The position numbers were made by a program, and so were the translations under genes. Shown in pieces: positions 34,854 to 43,146 of a stretch of DNA of 64,000 nucleotides (position 1 is its first letter; each line of letters begins with the position of its first letter). Source of the stretch: Desulfobacterium sp. (GTDB lineage Bacteria > Desulfobacterota > Desulfobacteria > Desulfobacterales > Desulfobacteraceae); contig JAQYWC010000043.1 in NCBI GenBank assembly GCA_030145245.1, positions 62,001-126,000 of the forward strand, in the 5' to 3' direction. Below the pieces are notes generated by a model that did not search any database, was not told where the DNA came from, and saw nothing but the letters and a program-made list of their open reading frames with translations.

Positions 34854-37493
34854 ATGCAGTATTTGAGTGCTATCCTGCCGCTCTTTTCAGCGATCATCTA
34901 CCTGTGCCTGGGAGTCTCTGTCTTTTTTCTCTCCCGGGGACAGCTGCGCAAGGTATTTCTCAGGTTCTGCTATATCACCTTCCACTGGCAATTTTCATGG
35001 TTTCTGCTCTTTCTGCTGAACGACCCGGAGCATTCAGAGCTCATCTGCCGCATCGGATACTCGGGAATCATCTTCCTCCCGGTGAGCGCCTATGAAACCC
35101 TGGTCCACTATCAGAATCATTCAACCCGGCACATCAGATGGATATACTGGCTCTGTTTCGGATTCCTGATCAGCCTCTGGACCACGGATCTCTTCATGAA
35201 AGGCACCCACACCTACCCATTTGGAATCTATCCGGAAGCAAACATACTCCATCTGGCCTACCTCCTCATGGTATGCTTTTTAATCGTGAGAAATTCCGTT
35301 GTGATGATCAAGGTAATCCGGAAAGAGCAAAACCCCATCAAGAAAAAGCAGCTTATTATTTTCCTTATTTCAACCATCATCTTCTGTTTCTCCTCCATAG
35401 ACTACCTGTTAAACTACCCCTCCCTGATTGAGAACATCAATTTCCAGTTCTATCCCTTTGGCGTCTTTTTCATCACCTTGAGCCTCCTGGTGTTTATCCT
35501 CTCCCACTTCATCACCCTCAACCTGACCCTGGAGAGCCGGGTTGCCCAAAAGACAATTCAGCTCAAAGAGTCCATCGAGGCACTGAAGAAAGCCGCCAAC
35601 ACCAAGAAAGAGTTTATCGCCAACGTCACCCACGAGCTCAGGACCCCCCTGACATTGATCCGGGGATGGACCGACTATATCATTGGCGGGGAATCGGGGA
35701 CGGTTTCCGACCCCCTGTTGAACATCATCGACAAAATCAACCTCCAGACCCTCACCCTCACGGAAAAGATCAACGAACTGCTGAAGGTCTCCCGGTTTGA
35801 AGCGGGAATGGCCAAGTTGACCCTGTCCTGGGTCGACATGGATACCTACATATCCCAGATCGTCTCAAGCTTCCGGGGGCTTACCGATAAAAACGGCATT
35901 CAACTCGTTTACCACTGCGAGCCTGATATCCCGCCCATGTTAATGGACAAGGAGAAGCTCAAGGATATTCTCAACAATCTGGTCCGGAACGCCTATAAGT
36001 TCACCGATACAGGCGAGATCAATGTGGCGGTATCAACCCGTGAAGAGACCATTGCCATCGAGGTGAGGGACACCGGCATCGGCATGTCGGAAGAACTTGT
36101 CAAACATGCGTTCCAGAGATTTAAGCAGGGGGACGGCTCCACAACAAGACGTTACGAGGGAACAGGCCTTGGGCTTGCCATTGTCAAGGATTCAGTGTCC
36201 ATGATGCACGGCCGGATAGCCCTTGACAGTACGGAAAACCTGGGCACCCGCTTTGTCATAGAACTGCCCGTCCACCTTGAAACCATTGCCCCGGACGCCA
36301 TCATCGAACGCAGACAAAACGACCGGCGGACCCAATTCCGGAAGCTGTCCCATGGGGAGCGGCGAACCCGGGACCGTCGCACCAGCGATCTGGCAAGGCT
36401 CGACAACAGGGAGCTCATCAAGATCTCTGCCGCGGACAAGACAGGCCTCACCTGGAACCGGGCGAAAAAAATCGAGGCACCACACCCCAAGGGATGCCTG
36501 GTCATTGCCGAAGACAACCGGGGCATCCAGGACTTTCTGGCCCGCACACTCAACGACTACACCCTCTACATCACCCCCAACGGCGCAGCCGCCTGGGAGA
36601 CCATCCAGGCCGTGGACCCCGATCTTGTGCTCTCCGATGTAATGATGCCGTTCATGGACGGTTACTCCCTGCTGGAAGCGATCAGACTCGATGAAAAGAC
36701 AAAGAACATCCCGGTGATCATGCTCACCTCTTTAACCGAACAGGATGACCGGATAAAAGGCCTTCAGCTGGGGGCAGACGATTACCTGACCAAACCGTTC
36801 CACCATCTGGAACTCAGGGCCCGGGTGAAAAACGTCATCAGCCAGCTCAGGCTATACAGGGAAAAAACCCGCACGGAACAGCTGGAGGTGTTTCTCATGG
36901 TTCTTGCTTCGGCCATTGAATCAAAAGACAAGTATACAGGCGGTCATGTGGAACGGGTTGCAGGTTACGCAAGGGAGCTTGCCGGAAAAAACAACCTTCC
37001 GGCACACAAGATCAACGACATCTACCTTGGCACCATTGTCCATGACATCGGGAAACTGGGTATCAAGGACGAGATCCTCAACAAGCCGGGAAAACTGACA
37101 AAGGAAGAGTTCGATCAGATCAAGGAACACCCGGAGATCGGGAAAAACCTTCTGTCAAAGCTTGAGATCGCTCCGGTGGCCGTGAACATTGCCTACAACC
37201 ACCACGAGAAATGGGACGGAACCGGGTATCCCAGGGGTATCAAGGGTGAGGAAATTCCCATTGAAGCCCGGATCGCCACCGTGGCCGACTTCTGGGATGC
37301 CATCACCTCGGACAGGCCCTACCGCAGGGCCATGCCCCTGGACAAGGCCATGAAAATCATGCACCAGGAGCGGGGCAAATCCTTTGATCCGAAGCTGTTT
37401 GACCTGTTCATGGATGGGGGGGATAAACTGCACATGAAGTATATCGATGCAGACAGGGTCAAGGAAGAAGAGGCCCTGGCAGTCGCACCTTAA
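34854..37493 (+). CDS. 7TM histidine kinase fused to REC and HD-GYP c-di-GMP phosphodiesterase
   Basis: An 879-residue fusion. Residues 1-225 hold about seven hydrophobic helices (7TM sensor type). The H-box is ANVTHELRTPLTLIRG, His near 259. The ATPase domain (about 360-475) has NNLVRNAYKFTD, DTGIGM and GTGLGLAI. A receiver (about 546-665) has its Asp in VLSDVMMPFMDG near 594. An HD-GYP domain follows (about 680-850) with HDIGK near 730 and GTGYPRG near 788, the residues needed to hydrolyse c-di-GMP. Kinase, receiver and output are thus in one chain. It is in an operon with the PilZ-hotdog gene, so the same transcript makes a c-di-GMP degrader and a likely c-di-GMP effector. Confidence 0.9.
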   Translation: MQYLSAILPLFSAIIYLCLGVSVFFLSRGQLRKVFLRFCYITFHWQFSWFLLFLLNDPEHSELICRIGYSGIIFLPVSAYETLVHYQNHSTRHIRWIYWLCFGFLISLWTTDLFMKGTHTYPFGIYPEANILHLAYLLMVCFLIVRNSVVMIKVIRKEQNPIKKKQLIIFLISTIIFCFSSIDYLLNYPSLIENINFQFYPFGVFFITLSLLVFILSHFITLNLTLESRVAQKTIQLKESIEALKKAANTKKEFIANVTHELRTPLTLIRGWTDYIIGGESGTVSDPLLNIIDKINLQTLTLTEKINELLKVSRFEAGMAKLTLSWVDMDTYISQIVSSFRGLTDKNGIQLVYHCEPDIPPMLMDKEKLKDILNNLVRNAYKFTDTGEINVAVSTREETIAIEVRDTGIGMSEELVKHAFQRFKQGDGSTTRRYEGTGLGLAIVKDSVSMMHGRIALDSTENLGTRFVIELPVHLETIAPDAIIERRQNDRRTQFRKLSHGERRTRDRRTSDLARLDNRELIKISAADKTGLTWNRAKKIEAPHPKGCLVIAEDNRGIQDFLARTLNDYTLYITPNGAAAWETIQAVDPDLVLSDVMMPFMDGYSLLEAIRLDEKTKNIPVIMLTSLTEQDDRIKGLQLGADDYLTKPFHHLELRARVKNVISQLRLYREKTRTEQLEVFLMVLASAIESKDKYTGGHVERVAGYARELAGKNNLPAHKINDIYLGTIVHDIGKLGIKDEILNKPGKLTKEEFDQIKEHPEIGKNLLSKLEIAPVAVNIAYNHHEKWDGTGYPRGIKGEEIPIEARIATVADFWDAITSDRPYRRAMPLDKAMKIMHQERGKSFDPKLFDLFMDGGDKLHMKYIDADRVKEEEALAVAP

Positions 37494-37508
37494 AGATATG
37501 GCATCCCC

Positions 37509-37997
37509 TTACCCGTTGTCATCGCTGTTGCCGGGGGATGCATCGGGGATAAGATAACTTGTGCCGCCCAGATTTACAAAGAGGTGGCCCTCCTTTTCCT
37601 CCATGAATTTCGACAGCTTTACCAGGGCACGGTCGGAAAATTTGATCCTGTGCTCCGGGGTCCGGAGATAGAGGGCGTCGTCACGGCTGTAGAGCTCATC
37701 CGGGCACAGGGGCAGCCGGGTCTTGTTGTTCAACAAAAGTTCAACCGCCTTGCCCAGGGTCAGGTCAACCACGAACAGGGCCGTGTCCTCATGGCAGAAA
37801 TAAACCTTTTCCTCAAACTCGTCGGTCACCTGGTAGACATGATAGCCGATCTCGTCCTTGCGGATGGATGCGTTGAAATAGTTGATCATCTTGGGATGTT
37901 CAAACCTGCCGTGCTCGTTGTGCCACACCCCGTGTTTGTCCATCCAGAAGACAGCCTCCTCCTTTGGCACGGTGATCATAGGAATTTTTGATGCCAT
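37509..37997 (-). CDS. DUF1285-like hypothetical protein
   Basis: A 162-residue soluble protein with no signal peptide. The pattern FWMDKHGVWHNEHGRFEHPKM, then YFNASIRKDEIGYHVYQVTDEFEEKVYF and FVVDL, resembles the DUF1285 family, but the resemblance is by eye. A GAGGGGC stretch precedes the ATG. It is the last gene of the leftward SCP2 - aminotransferase - transketolase group, 114 bases after the second SCP2-like gene, and converges with the HD-GYP gene. Membership of the operon is likely because strand and spacing agree. Confidence 0.55.
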   Translation of the reverse strand: MASKIPMITVPKEEAVFWMDKHGVWHNEHGRFEHPKMINYFNASIRKDEIGYHVYQVTDEFEEKVYFCHEDTALFVVDLTLGKAVELLLNNKTRLPLCPDELYSRDDALYLRTPEHRIKFSDRALVKLSKFMEEKEGHLFVNLGGTSYLIPDASPGNSDDNG

Positions 37998-38111
37998 GAT
38001 GCCCCTCGTTCTCCAACAGTTATCGCCTGTAGCGGCTTATTGCAGCAACCCGTATAGGGTTTACTCCATTTTAGCTGAAGAGTCAAAGGGCAGCATGTAT
38101 TTTCTTTCCTG

Positions 38112-38885
38112 TCACACAACCATTGCCTGGATGCGCTGCATGAAGTCATTGAGATTGGAGCCGTACTCAGGGGATCCTTCGATGGTCACAAACTCCTTTC
38201 CAATGGCCTCCACAAAGGGCAACTCGTTTAAAAACACGGACAGGGCTGCACTGACACCGTTGAACTTCATGTGTACAAACGGCCGCCGCCGGGTGTAAAG
38301 TCCCCGTCCCGCCTTTGACTTGCCCGCCTTGACCCGGACATAGGCCGCAATCTCCTCTCCCGTGACGGACATCTGGTAGACCCGGTCCGGCTGTTTCCTG
38401 GTCCAGGCCGCCATATCCGGATCCCCGGCCTTGTTATACTGGCTCAGGGCCGTGGTAATCATGTAGACCACCATCTTTACCTTGAGCCGTTGTTTGACCT
38501 CATCCCCGGGCTTTACCGCCGGCATGAGGATCTTCATGGCAAGGAGCAACCTCACCACCTTGATGAGCAAAAACGGCTTCCCATACCCCTTGATGGACGG
38601 GATAACGGTCTTTCCCGTCATGAAACGGTTGAATTGCAGATGATTCTTAAAGGAAAACGTAATATCAGCAGTCTCCGCGATCCCCTGTTCGATCTCAAGT
38701 TGTCCCCGGTCAAACACCAGCACGGCCCCGTCTTCGTCCTGGCCGATGCGGAACTGAATCCGGGCGGTGAGATCCTGGAACCGCTTTCTCATACTGGGAT
38801 CATCGGCCACCGCCACTTTCATCACCGGGAAGATGGCCCTGAGGATGATCCTTGTCGCAAGTCGGGTTCTGTCAATGGATTCCAT
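38112..38885 (-). CDS. SCP2-like protein (second copy in operon)
   Basis: A 257-residue protein starting two bases after the stop of the transketolase C-subunit (TAGGATG) with GAGGTG upstream; an earlier start at 38921 would overlap that gene. The central part, GAVLVFDRGQLEIEQG with ADITFSFKNHLQFNRFMTG, has the sterol-carrier-protein-2 pattern, a lipid-binding fold. A basic stretch (KAGKSKAGRGLYTRRRP) follows, then a hydrophobic C-terminal segment. It is probably cytoplasmic. With the related protein at 42152-42913 it brackets the aminotransferase and transketolase genes. It may hold a hydrophobic substrate for them; that is inference. Confidence 0.5.
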   Translation of the reverse strand: MESIDRTRLATRIILRAIFPVMKVAVADDPSMRKRFQDLTARIQFRIGQDEDGAVLVFDRGQLEIEQGIAETADITFSFKNHLQFNRFMTGKTVIPSIKGYGKPFLLIKVVRLLLAMKILMPAVKPGDEVKQRLKVKMVVYMITTALSQYNKAGDPDMAAWTRKQPDRVYQMSVTGEEIAAYVRVKAGKSKAGRGLYTRRRPFVHMKFNGVSAALSVFLNELPFVEAIGKEFVTIEGSPEYGSNLNDFMQRIQAMVV

Positions 38886-38886
38886 C

Positions 38887-39906
38887 CTACACCTCGTCAT
38901 CCCAGTTTTCATCCTCTTCAAAATCCTTTCCCATCACCGCCCTCACCCTGTCGATGATGCCGTTGGTATCGAGCTTGTAGTGGGCATAGAGATCCTCGGG
39001 ATACCCCACAAGGGAGAACTCGTCCGGGATCCCCACCTTTTCAAAGGCGCACCCTTTGCCGCTTGCGGCGATCACATCGGCAACAGCCGTGCCAAGCCCG
39101 CCGATCACGCTGTGGTCCTCAAAGGTGATGATGCGCCGGGTCTCTGTAACAGCCCTGAGGATGGCGGCTTCGTCCAGGGGCTTGATGGTGTGGAGATTGA
39201 TCACCCTGACGCTCAGGCCGTCCTCCTCCTTGAGCACCCTTGCGGCTTCGGCCGCCTGGAGCACGGTGACACCGCAGGCTATGATGGTGATGTCGGTTCC
39301 GGGGGTAAGTTCAACAGCCTTGCCGATCTCAAACCCGTAATCTTCGGTCTCATAATAGGTGGGCTCAAATCCCCTGCCCACCCGGATATAGACGGGTCCG
39401 GGATGGTTCACACAGGCCCTGACCGCGTTGGCGGTCTCAATGCCGTCCGCCGGCACGATCACCGTCATATTGGGCATGGCCCGCATGATGGCCAGGTCCT
39501 CTGTGGCGTTGTGGGTGCTGCCCGCGGTGCCAAAGGAGATGCCCCCGTGGGTGGCGATGATCTTGCAATCCAGGTTCTGGTAGCAGATGTCGGTTCTCAC
39601 CTGCTCGCAGGCCCGCATGCTGGTAAAGGCGGCCATGGTCGAAACAAAGGGGAGAAATCCCGCCTTTGCAAGACCTGCTGCCACGCCGAACATGTTCTGC
39701 TCCGCGATGCCCACGTTAAAGAACCGCCCGGGAAAGCGGTCGCCGAATAGACCGATTTTGGTTGATTTGGCAAGGTCTGCCGACAGCCCTACGATATCGG
39801 GATTCTCCTCCCCCAGTTCGCACAGCACATGGCCGTAAATCTCCGCCTGTGTCATGCTGTTTGCATCATAAACGGTCCAGGTGGTTCCGGTTACCTCTTC
39901 TGCCAT
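38887..39906 (-). CDS. Transketolase, C-terminal subunit
   Basis: A 339-residue pyrimidine-binding and C-terminal half of a split transketolase. GGAGGG lies 4 bases before the ATG at 39906. Motifs include DIVGLSADLAKSTKIG, the thiamine-contacting Glu in FFNVGIAEQNM, FTSMRACEQVRTD and THGGISFGTAGSTHNA (catalytic His region), and the C-terminal domain GVTVLQAAEAA. It ends in an acidic tail (DFEEDENWDDEV). Its partner N-subunit precedes it by 10 bases. Together they can form a thiamine-diphosphate enzyme that transfers two-carbon units between sugars or other ketols. Because of its partner genes it is unlikely to serve only the pentose pathway. Confidence 0.9.
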   Translation of the reverse strand: MAEEVTGTTWTVYDANSMTQAEIYGHVLCELGEENPDIVGLSADLAKSTKIGLFGDRFPGRFFNVGIAEQNMFGVAAGLAKAGFLPFVSTMAAFTSMRACEQVRTDICYQNLDCKIIATHGGISFGTAGSTHNATEDLAIMRAMPNMTVIVPADGIETANAVRACVNHPGPVYIRVGRGFEPTYYETEDYGFEIGKAVELTPGTDITIIACGVTVLQAAEAARVLKEEDGLSVRVINLHTIKPLDEAAILRAVTETRRIITFEDHSVIGGLGTAVADVIAASGKGCAFEKVGIPDEFSLVGYPEDLYAHYKLDTNGIIDRVRAVMGKDFEEDENWDDEV

Positions 39907-39916
39907 GGTACCCTCC

Positions 39917-40762
39917 TTAGTTAGCCCTGTTAAACCGCTTGTCAACAGAGGCCCTTGCCTGATCTGCAAGGGTCGAATCCATGCTGCCGTAATGCCACTT
40001 CACATTATCCTCCATGTAGTCCACACCGCTTCCCTTTTTCGTGTTGGCGATGATGAGCACCGGGGCACGCTCCTCGGCATGGGCTTCGGTAACAGCCTGG
40101 CAGATCTGGTTGAAGTCGTGGCCGTCGATCTCCTTTACGATGAAACCAAAGGCCTTCCACTTGTCCGCAAAGGGCTCAACCCCCATGACCTCCTCTGTGT
40201 TGCCGTCGATCATCAGCCGGTTCCGGTCCACGATGGTGACTAGATTGGTGACCTTGAAGTGGGCCGCTGCCATGGCTGCTTCCCACACCGTCCCCTCGTT
40301 GCACTCCCCGTCCCCCAGCAGGCAATAGGTGTACCAGGACTCGTTCCTGAGCCTTGCCCCCAGGGCCAGGCCCAGGGCCATGGGCAACCCGTGACCCAGG
40401 GAGCCGGTGGAGACATCCACCCCGCGAACCTTCCGGGCATCCAGGTGCATGCCAAAGGGAGAGTTGAACTGGTTAAAGGTTTTCAGGGTCTCAAAATCAA
40501 AGTAGCCCTTTCTGGCAAGCACCGGGGCATAACCGACCCCGCCGTGGCCCTTGCTGACCACCACCCGGTCCCGGTCCGGTTTTTCAGGATTCGCGGGATC
40601 CACCTTGAGCAGGTGAAAGTAGAGACTCACCAGGATATCCACCATGCTAAGGCCGCCGCCGATATGGGCCCCTCCGGCCCACACCGTGACATCGATGATG
40701 TCCCGGCGAACCTGCCAGGCCAGCTCTTCAAGCTTCCTGAGCTCTGTCTGAGTTAGTGCCAT
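39917..40762 (-). CDS. Transketolase, N-terminal subunit
   Basis: A 281-residue thiamine-diphosphate-binding half of a split transketolase. GGAGG precedes the ATG by 5 bases. It has the diphosphate-binding motif GDGECNEGTVWEA (about 147-159), followed about 30 residues later by Asn in VDRNRLMIDG; HIGGGLSMVDIL and SKGHGGVGYAP are also typical. It is followed by the C-subunit gene. Upstream, a 21-bp perfect inverted repeat separates it from the aminotransferase gene, so its transcription may be partly independent or the repeat may process the mRNA. Which ketol is transferred is not known. Confidence 0.9.
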   Translation of the reverse strand: MALTQTELRKLEELAWQVRRDIIDVTVWAGGAHIGGGLSMVDILVSLYFHLLKVDPANPEKPDRDRVVVSKGHGGVGYAPVLARKGYFDFETLKTFNQFNSPFGMHLDARKVRGVDVSTGSLGHGLPMALGLALGARLRNESWYTYCLLGDGECNEGTVWEAAMAAAHFKVTNLVTIVDRNRLMIDGNTEEVMGVEPFADKWKAFGFIVKEIDGHDFNQICQAVTEAHAEERAPVLIIANTKKGSGVDYMEDNVKWHYGSMDSTLADQARASVDKRFNRAN

Positions 40763-40782
40763 TGTTCCTCCTTTTAAGTAAC

Positions 40783-40854
40783 GGGGTCAGGCTTAGCTTA
40801 TTGTCGTTATTTGCGGGGCCCGGTTAACTGTTTCAATAAGCTAAGCCTGACCCC
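40783..40854. repeat. 21-bp perfect inverted repeat (REP/MITE-like)
   Basis: GGGGTCAGGCTTAGCTTATTG (20 of 21 bases shown as GGGGTCAGGCTTAGCTTATT) at 40783-40803 pairs perfectly with the complementary arm at 40834-40854. A 30-base loop lies between, with GGGCCC inside. It lies between the transketolase N-subunit and aminotransferase genes. It resembles the palindromic elements mobilised by REP-associated transposases; no such transposase is in the window. Confidence 0.7.
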
Positions 40855-40867
40855 TATCGATTCGACG

Positions 40868-42112
40868 TTAGGCCTGCCCCCCATCTAAAGCGTTGAACGC
40901 CTCGTCCACGATCTCCAGGGTCTGGCTGATCACCTCTTCATCATGGGCAAGGGACATGAACAAATTGTGATGGGACGCTAAAAACACCCCACGCTTGGTG
41001 CACTCTGCGCACCACTGCTGGTGGAGCATGTTGGTATCGTCGTTGGCGATCCTGATATTGGGCATGGACCAGGCACCGGTCACCTTGAGGTCATATCCGT
41101 ATCCTGCAGCCATGGTTTGCATGGCTGTAAAGAGCTTTTTCCCGTTTTCCAGCATCACGGCCGGTGCATCGAGGCGTTTGAGCTCGGTGAGACAGGCAAT
41201 GGCCGCGGCCATGGGAACGGCCTGGTTCCAGTAACTGCCGGTATAGAAGATCTTGGCGGCATCGAGTTTCAGGCTCTCCCTGCCCACCAGGGCCGAGATG
41301 GGAAAACCGTTGGCAAGAGCCTTGCAAAAGCAGATAAGATCGGGCTTGAACCCGAAATACTCGCAGGATCCCCCCATGTCGAGCCTGAAGCCGTGGCGGA
41401 TGTCGTCCAGGATCAGGACGATGCCGTTTTTTCTGCAGATCATTTCGATCCCGGGCCAGTACCCCGCCTCCGGCAGTTCGTTATCGTAAAACGTGGCAAC
41501 ATGGTAGGGGGTTGCGATAAATCCTGCGATCTCGCCGGGATATTGGTCAACGGCCTGCTGAAAAGCGTCCACATCGTTCCAGGGAACCCGGATGATGTGG
41601 CTGTAATCCTCCTCGATGAGGCCGTGGTGACCCGGGGGCTGCATCCAGGGAGCAACCCCGTGGTATCCCCCCTGGATCATGACGATCTTTTTCCTGTTTG
41701 TGGCAGTCCTTGCGATCATGGTGGCATAATTGGTGACATCCCCCCCATTCTTGGCGAAAAAAGCCCAGTCCGCGACCGGGACCATCTCCACCAGGAGTTC
41801 GGCAAGCTCGACCATCTTTGGAGAGGCACCCATGGTGAGATCCGCAGATTTCAGCTGCTCGGTTGCCGCATTGTCAACCAGGGGATTGTTATACCCCAGC
41901 ACCATGGGGCCGTAGGCGCACATATAATCGATGAAGCGATTGCCGTCCAGATCGTAGAACGTCGCTCCTTTGGCTTTTTCCGTAAAAATGGGATAATCTG
42001 CGGCCGGAACGTTCACCCCTGGACTCATATGGCCCGGGACACCGCAGGGAATCACCTTAACGGCCCGCTGGAAGAGTTGCTGGGATCGTGAATAGTCATA
42101 GGTCGTTGTCAT
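40868..42112 (-). CDS. Class III (glutamate-1-semialdehyde aminomutase-like) aminotransferase
   Basis: A 414-residue PLP enzyme. It has the class III pattern: FYDLDGNRFIDYMCAYGPM near the N-terminus, FAKNGGDVTNYATMIAR, the PLP-contacting Asp region ILDDIRHGFR, and the Schiff-base Lys in CFCKALANGFPISALVG near residue 262. It is closer to GSA aminomutase relatives than to ornithine or GABA aminotransferases. GAGGTAG precedes the ATG. It follows the first SCP2-like gene by 39 bases. With a transketolase it could aminate a keto sugar or a keto product; the substrate is unknown. Heme biosynthesis is unlikely, as no other heme gene is near. Confidence 0.85.
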   Translation of the reverse strand: MTTTYDYSRSQQLFQRAVKVIPCGVPGHMSPGVNVPAADYPIFTEKAKGATFYDLDGNRFIDYMCAYGPMVLGYNNPLVDNAATEQLKSADLTMGASPKMVELAELLVEMVPVADWAFFAKNGGDVTNYATMIARTATNRKKIVMIQGGYHGVAPWMQPPGHHGLIEEDYSHIIRVPWNDVDAFQQAVDQYPGEIAGFIATPYHVATFYDNELPEAGYWPGIEMICRKNGIVLILDDIRHGFRLDMGGSCEYFGFKPDLICFCKALANGFPISALVGRESLKLDAAKIFYTGSYWNQAVPMAAAIACLTELKRLDAPAVMLENGKKLFTAMQTMAAGYGYDLKVTGAWSMPNIRIANDDTNMLHQQWCAECTKRGVFLASHHNLFMSLAHDEEVISQTLEIVDEAFNALDGGQA

Positions 42113-42151
42113 GGCAGCTACCTCTTTTGTCTTGACGCTGGTTGGTGTTGA

Positions 42152-42913
42152 TTACGACAGGTACAGGGGTATCCTGTCGAGAATCAGGTTGATGGCCTCG
42201 ATCATGGGGATCCGCCCCTTCATCATCACATCCCCGGTGGCAAGGGCGGCAAAGGCATCACTGTTTCCGTTCAACAGATCGTTTGCCGTCTGTTCATCCT
42301 TGAAGAGCAGCACGGCAGAAGGCCTGGCACAGGGTTGGTCCAACACCTCGACGGTGTCGCCGTCAAAGCTCAGAACGGCTGAGGGTCCCTCCGGCAGCAC
42401 CCTGAACTCAACCGTCCCATTGGGTATGTGGGCCCTGTTGAACTTTCCAAGGGTATCGTGGAGCGCCAGAAGCTTTACGGCGTTGACTGCGGTATTCAAT
42501 GTAAACCGGGTGTTGATCCTGAGATAATCGGGATCAGCAAGCCTGGCGTTATCGGGCTTCAGATAAAACTCAAGCCTGTCGGTGATCTTGGGAAACTCCG
42601 TGGATAGGAATTTCAAAAATTTAATTCCCTTCACGGGAACCGGGTTGGATTTTCCCTCCATGACACGGTTGAAGTGGGCAGGAGAAAAACAGAGGAGTCT
42701 GATCCGGGGGCGATGGTGTTTCCCAGGCCTCACCCGGCATTGTCCGGCCTTGAACTCCACAGAGCATTTGGGCCCGAACAGGGTTGAGAACTCGATGGCA
42801 AAATCAAGTTCTTTTACCTGTTCAGCCACCTGGCTGTCAAGCAGGACTAATTCCTCAAGGTTCTTCATCACGGCGTTCATGTTCAGGAGGGCTTTGATCT
42901 GTTCATGGTTCAT
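42152..42913 (-). CDS. SCP2 sterol-transfer-like protein (first copy in operon)
   Basis: A 253-residue protein from the ATG at 42913 with GGAG 8 bases upstream; a GTG at 42949 lacks a site. It appears to hold two related lipid-binding halves. The second is a typical SCP2 end, SFDGDTVEVLDQP, then LFKDEQTANDLLNGNSDAFA and GDVMMKGRIPMIEA. The first half has VEFKAGQCRVRPG and FNRVMEGKS, like the protein at 38112-38885. It is the first gene of the leftward operon and faces a divergent TetR regulator. It may carry a hydrophobic intermediate; this is inference. Confidence 0.65.
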   Translation of the reverse strand: MNHEQIKALLNMNAVMKNLEELVLLDSQVAEQVKELDFAIEFSTLFGPKCSVEFKAGQCRVRPGKHHRPRIRLLCFSPAHFNRVMEGKSNPVPVKGIKFLKFLSTEFPKITDRLEFYLKPDNARLADPDYLRINTRFTLNTAVNAVKLLALHDTLGKFNRAHIPNGTVEFRVLPEGPSAVLSFDGDTVEVLDQPCARPSAVLLFKDEQTANDLLNGNSDAFAALATGDVMMKGRIPMIEAINLILDRIPLYLS

Positions 42914-42986
42914 CGCTCGTCTCCGGGTTCGTTGGATGGTTGCACTCACGATTCATACACTCACGATTTAAGAGATCAAACAGCTC

Positions 42987-43004
42987 TGAGTGAGCAGTCA
43001 CTCA
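42987..43004. promoter_or_regulatory. TetR-type operator palindrome
   Basis: TGAGTGA-GCAG-TCACTCA is a perfect 7-bp inverted repeat with a 4-bp spacer in the gap between the operon and the divergent TetR gene. It has the same layout as operators of fatty-acid-responsive TetR regulators such as Bacillus FadR (TGAATGA-N4-TCATTCA). Two tandem copies of CACTCACGATT at 42943 and 42958 contain a partial half-site. Confidence 0.6.
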
Positions 43005-43075
43005 CAATCACTATTCACCGAATTTAACGGGATGTCAAGGGGAAAAACAAACCCTGCCAAAGGGCAGGATAGTTG

Positions 43076-43105
43076 TTGACTCGTTTTTTTCAAATGGTCT
43101 ATGAT
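43076..43105 (+). promoter_or_regulatory. Putative sigma-70 promoter of the TetR gene
   Basis: TTGACT at 43076-43081 and TATGAT at 43100-43105 are separated by 18 bases and lie about 40 bases before the TetR start codon. A CCTGCC-AAAG-GGCAGG hairpin lies just upstream. Confidence 0.5.
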
Positions 43106-43146
43106 GCCTGGGCAACGACAACACCTGGGGTGAAAAAAGGAGAGTA

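Noticed and set aside
42943-42968. Tandem CACTCACGATT repeats taken as a possible CRISPR start
   Set aside because: There are only two short copies and no spacers or cas genes; they are more likely regulatory half-sites.
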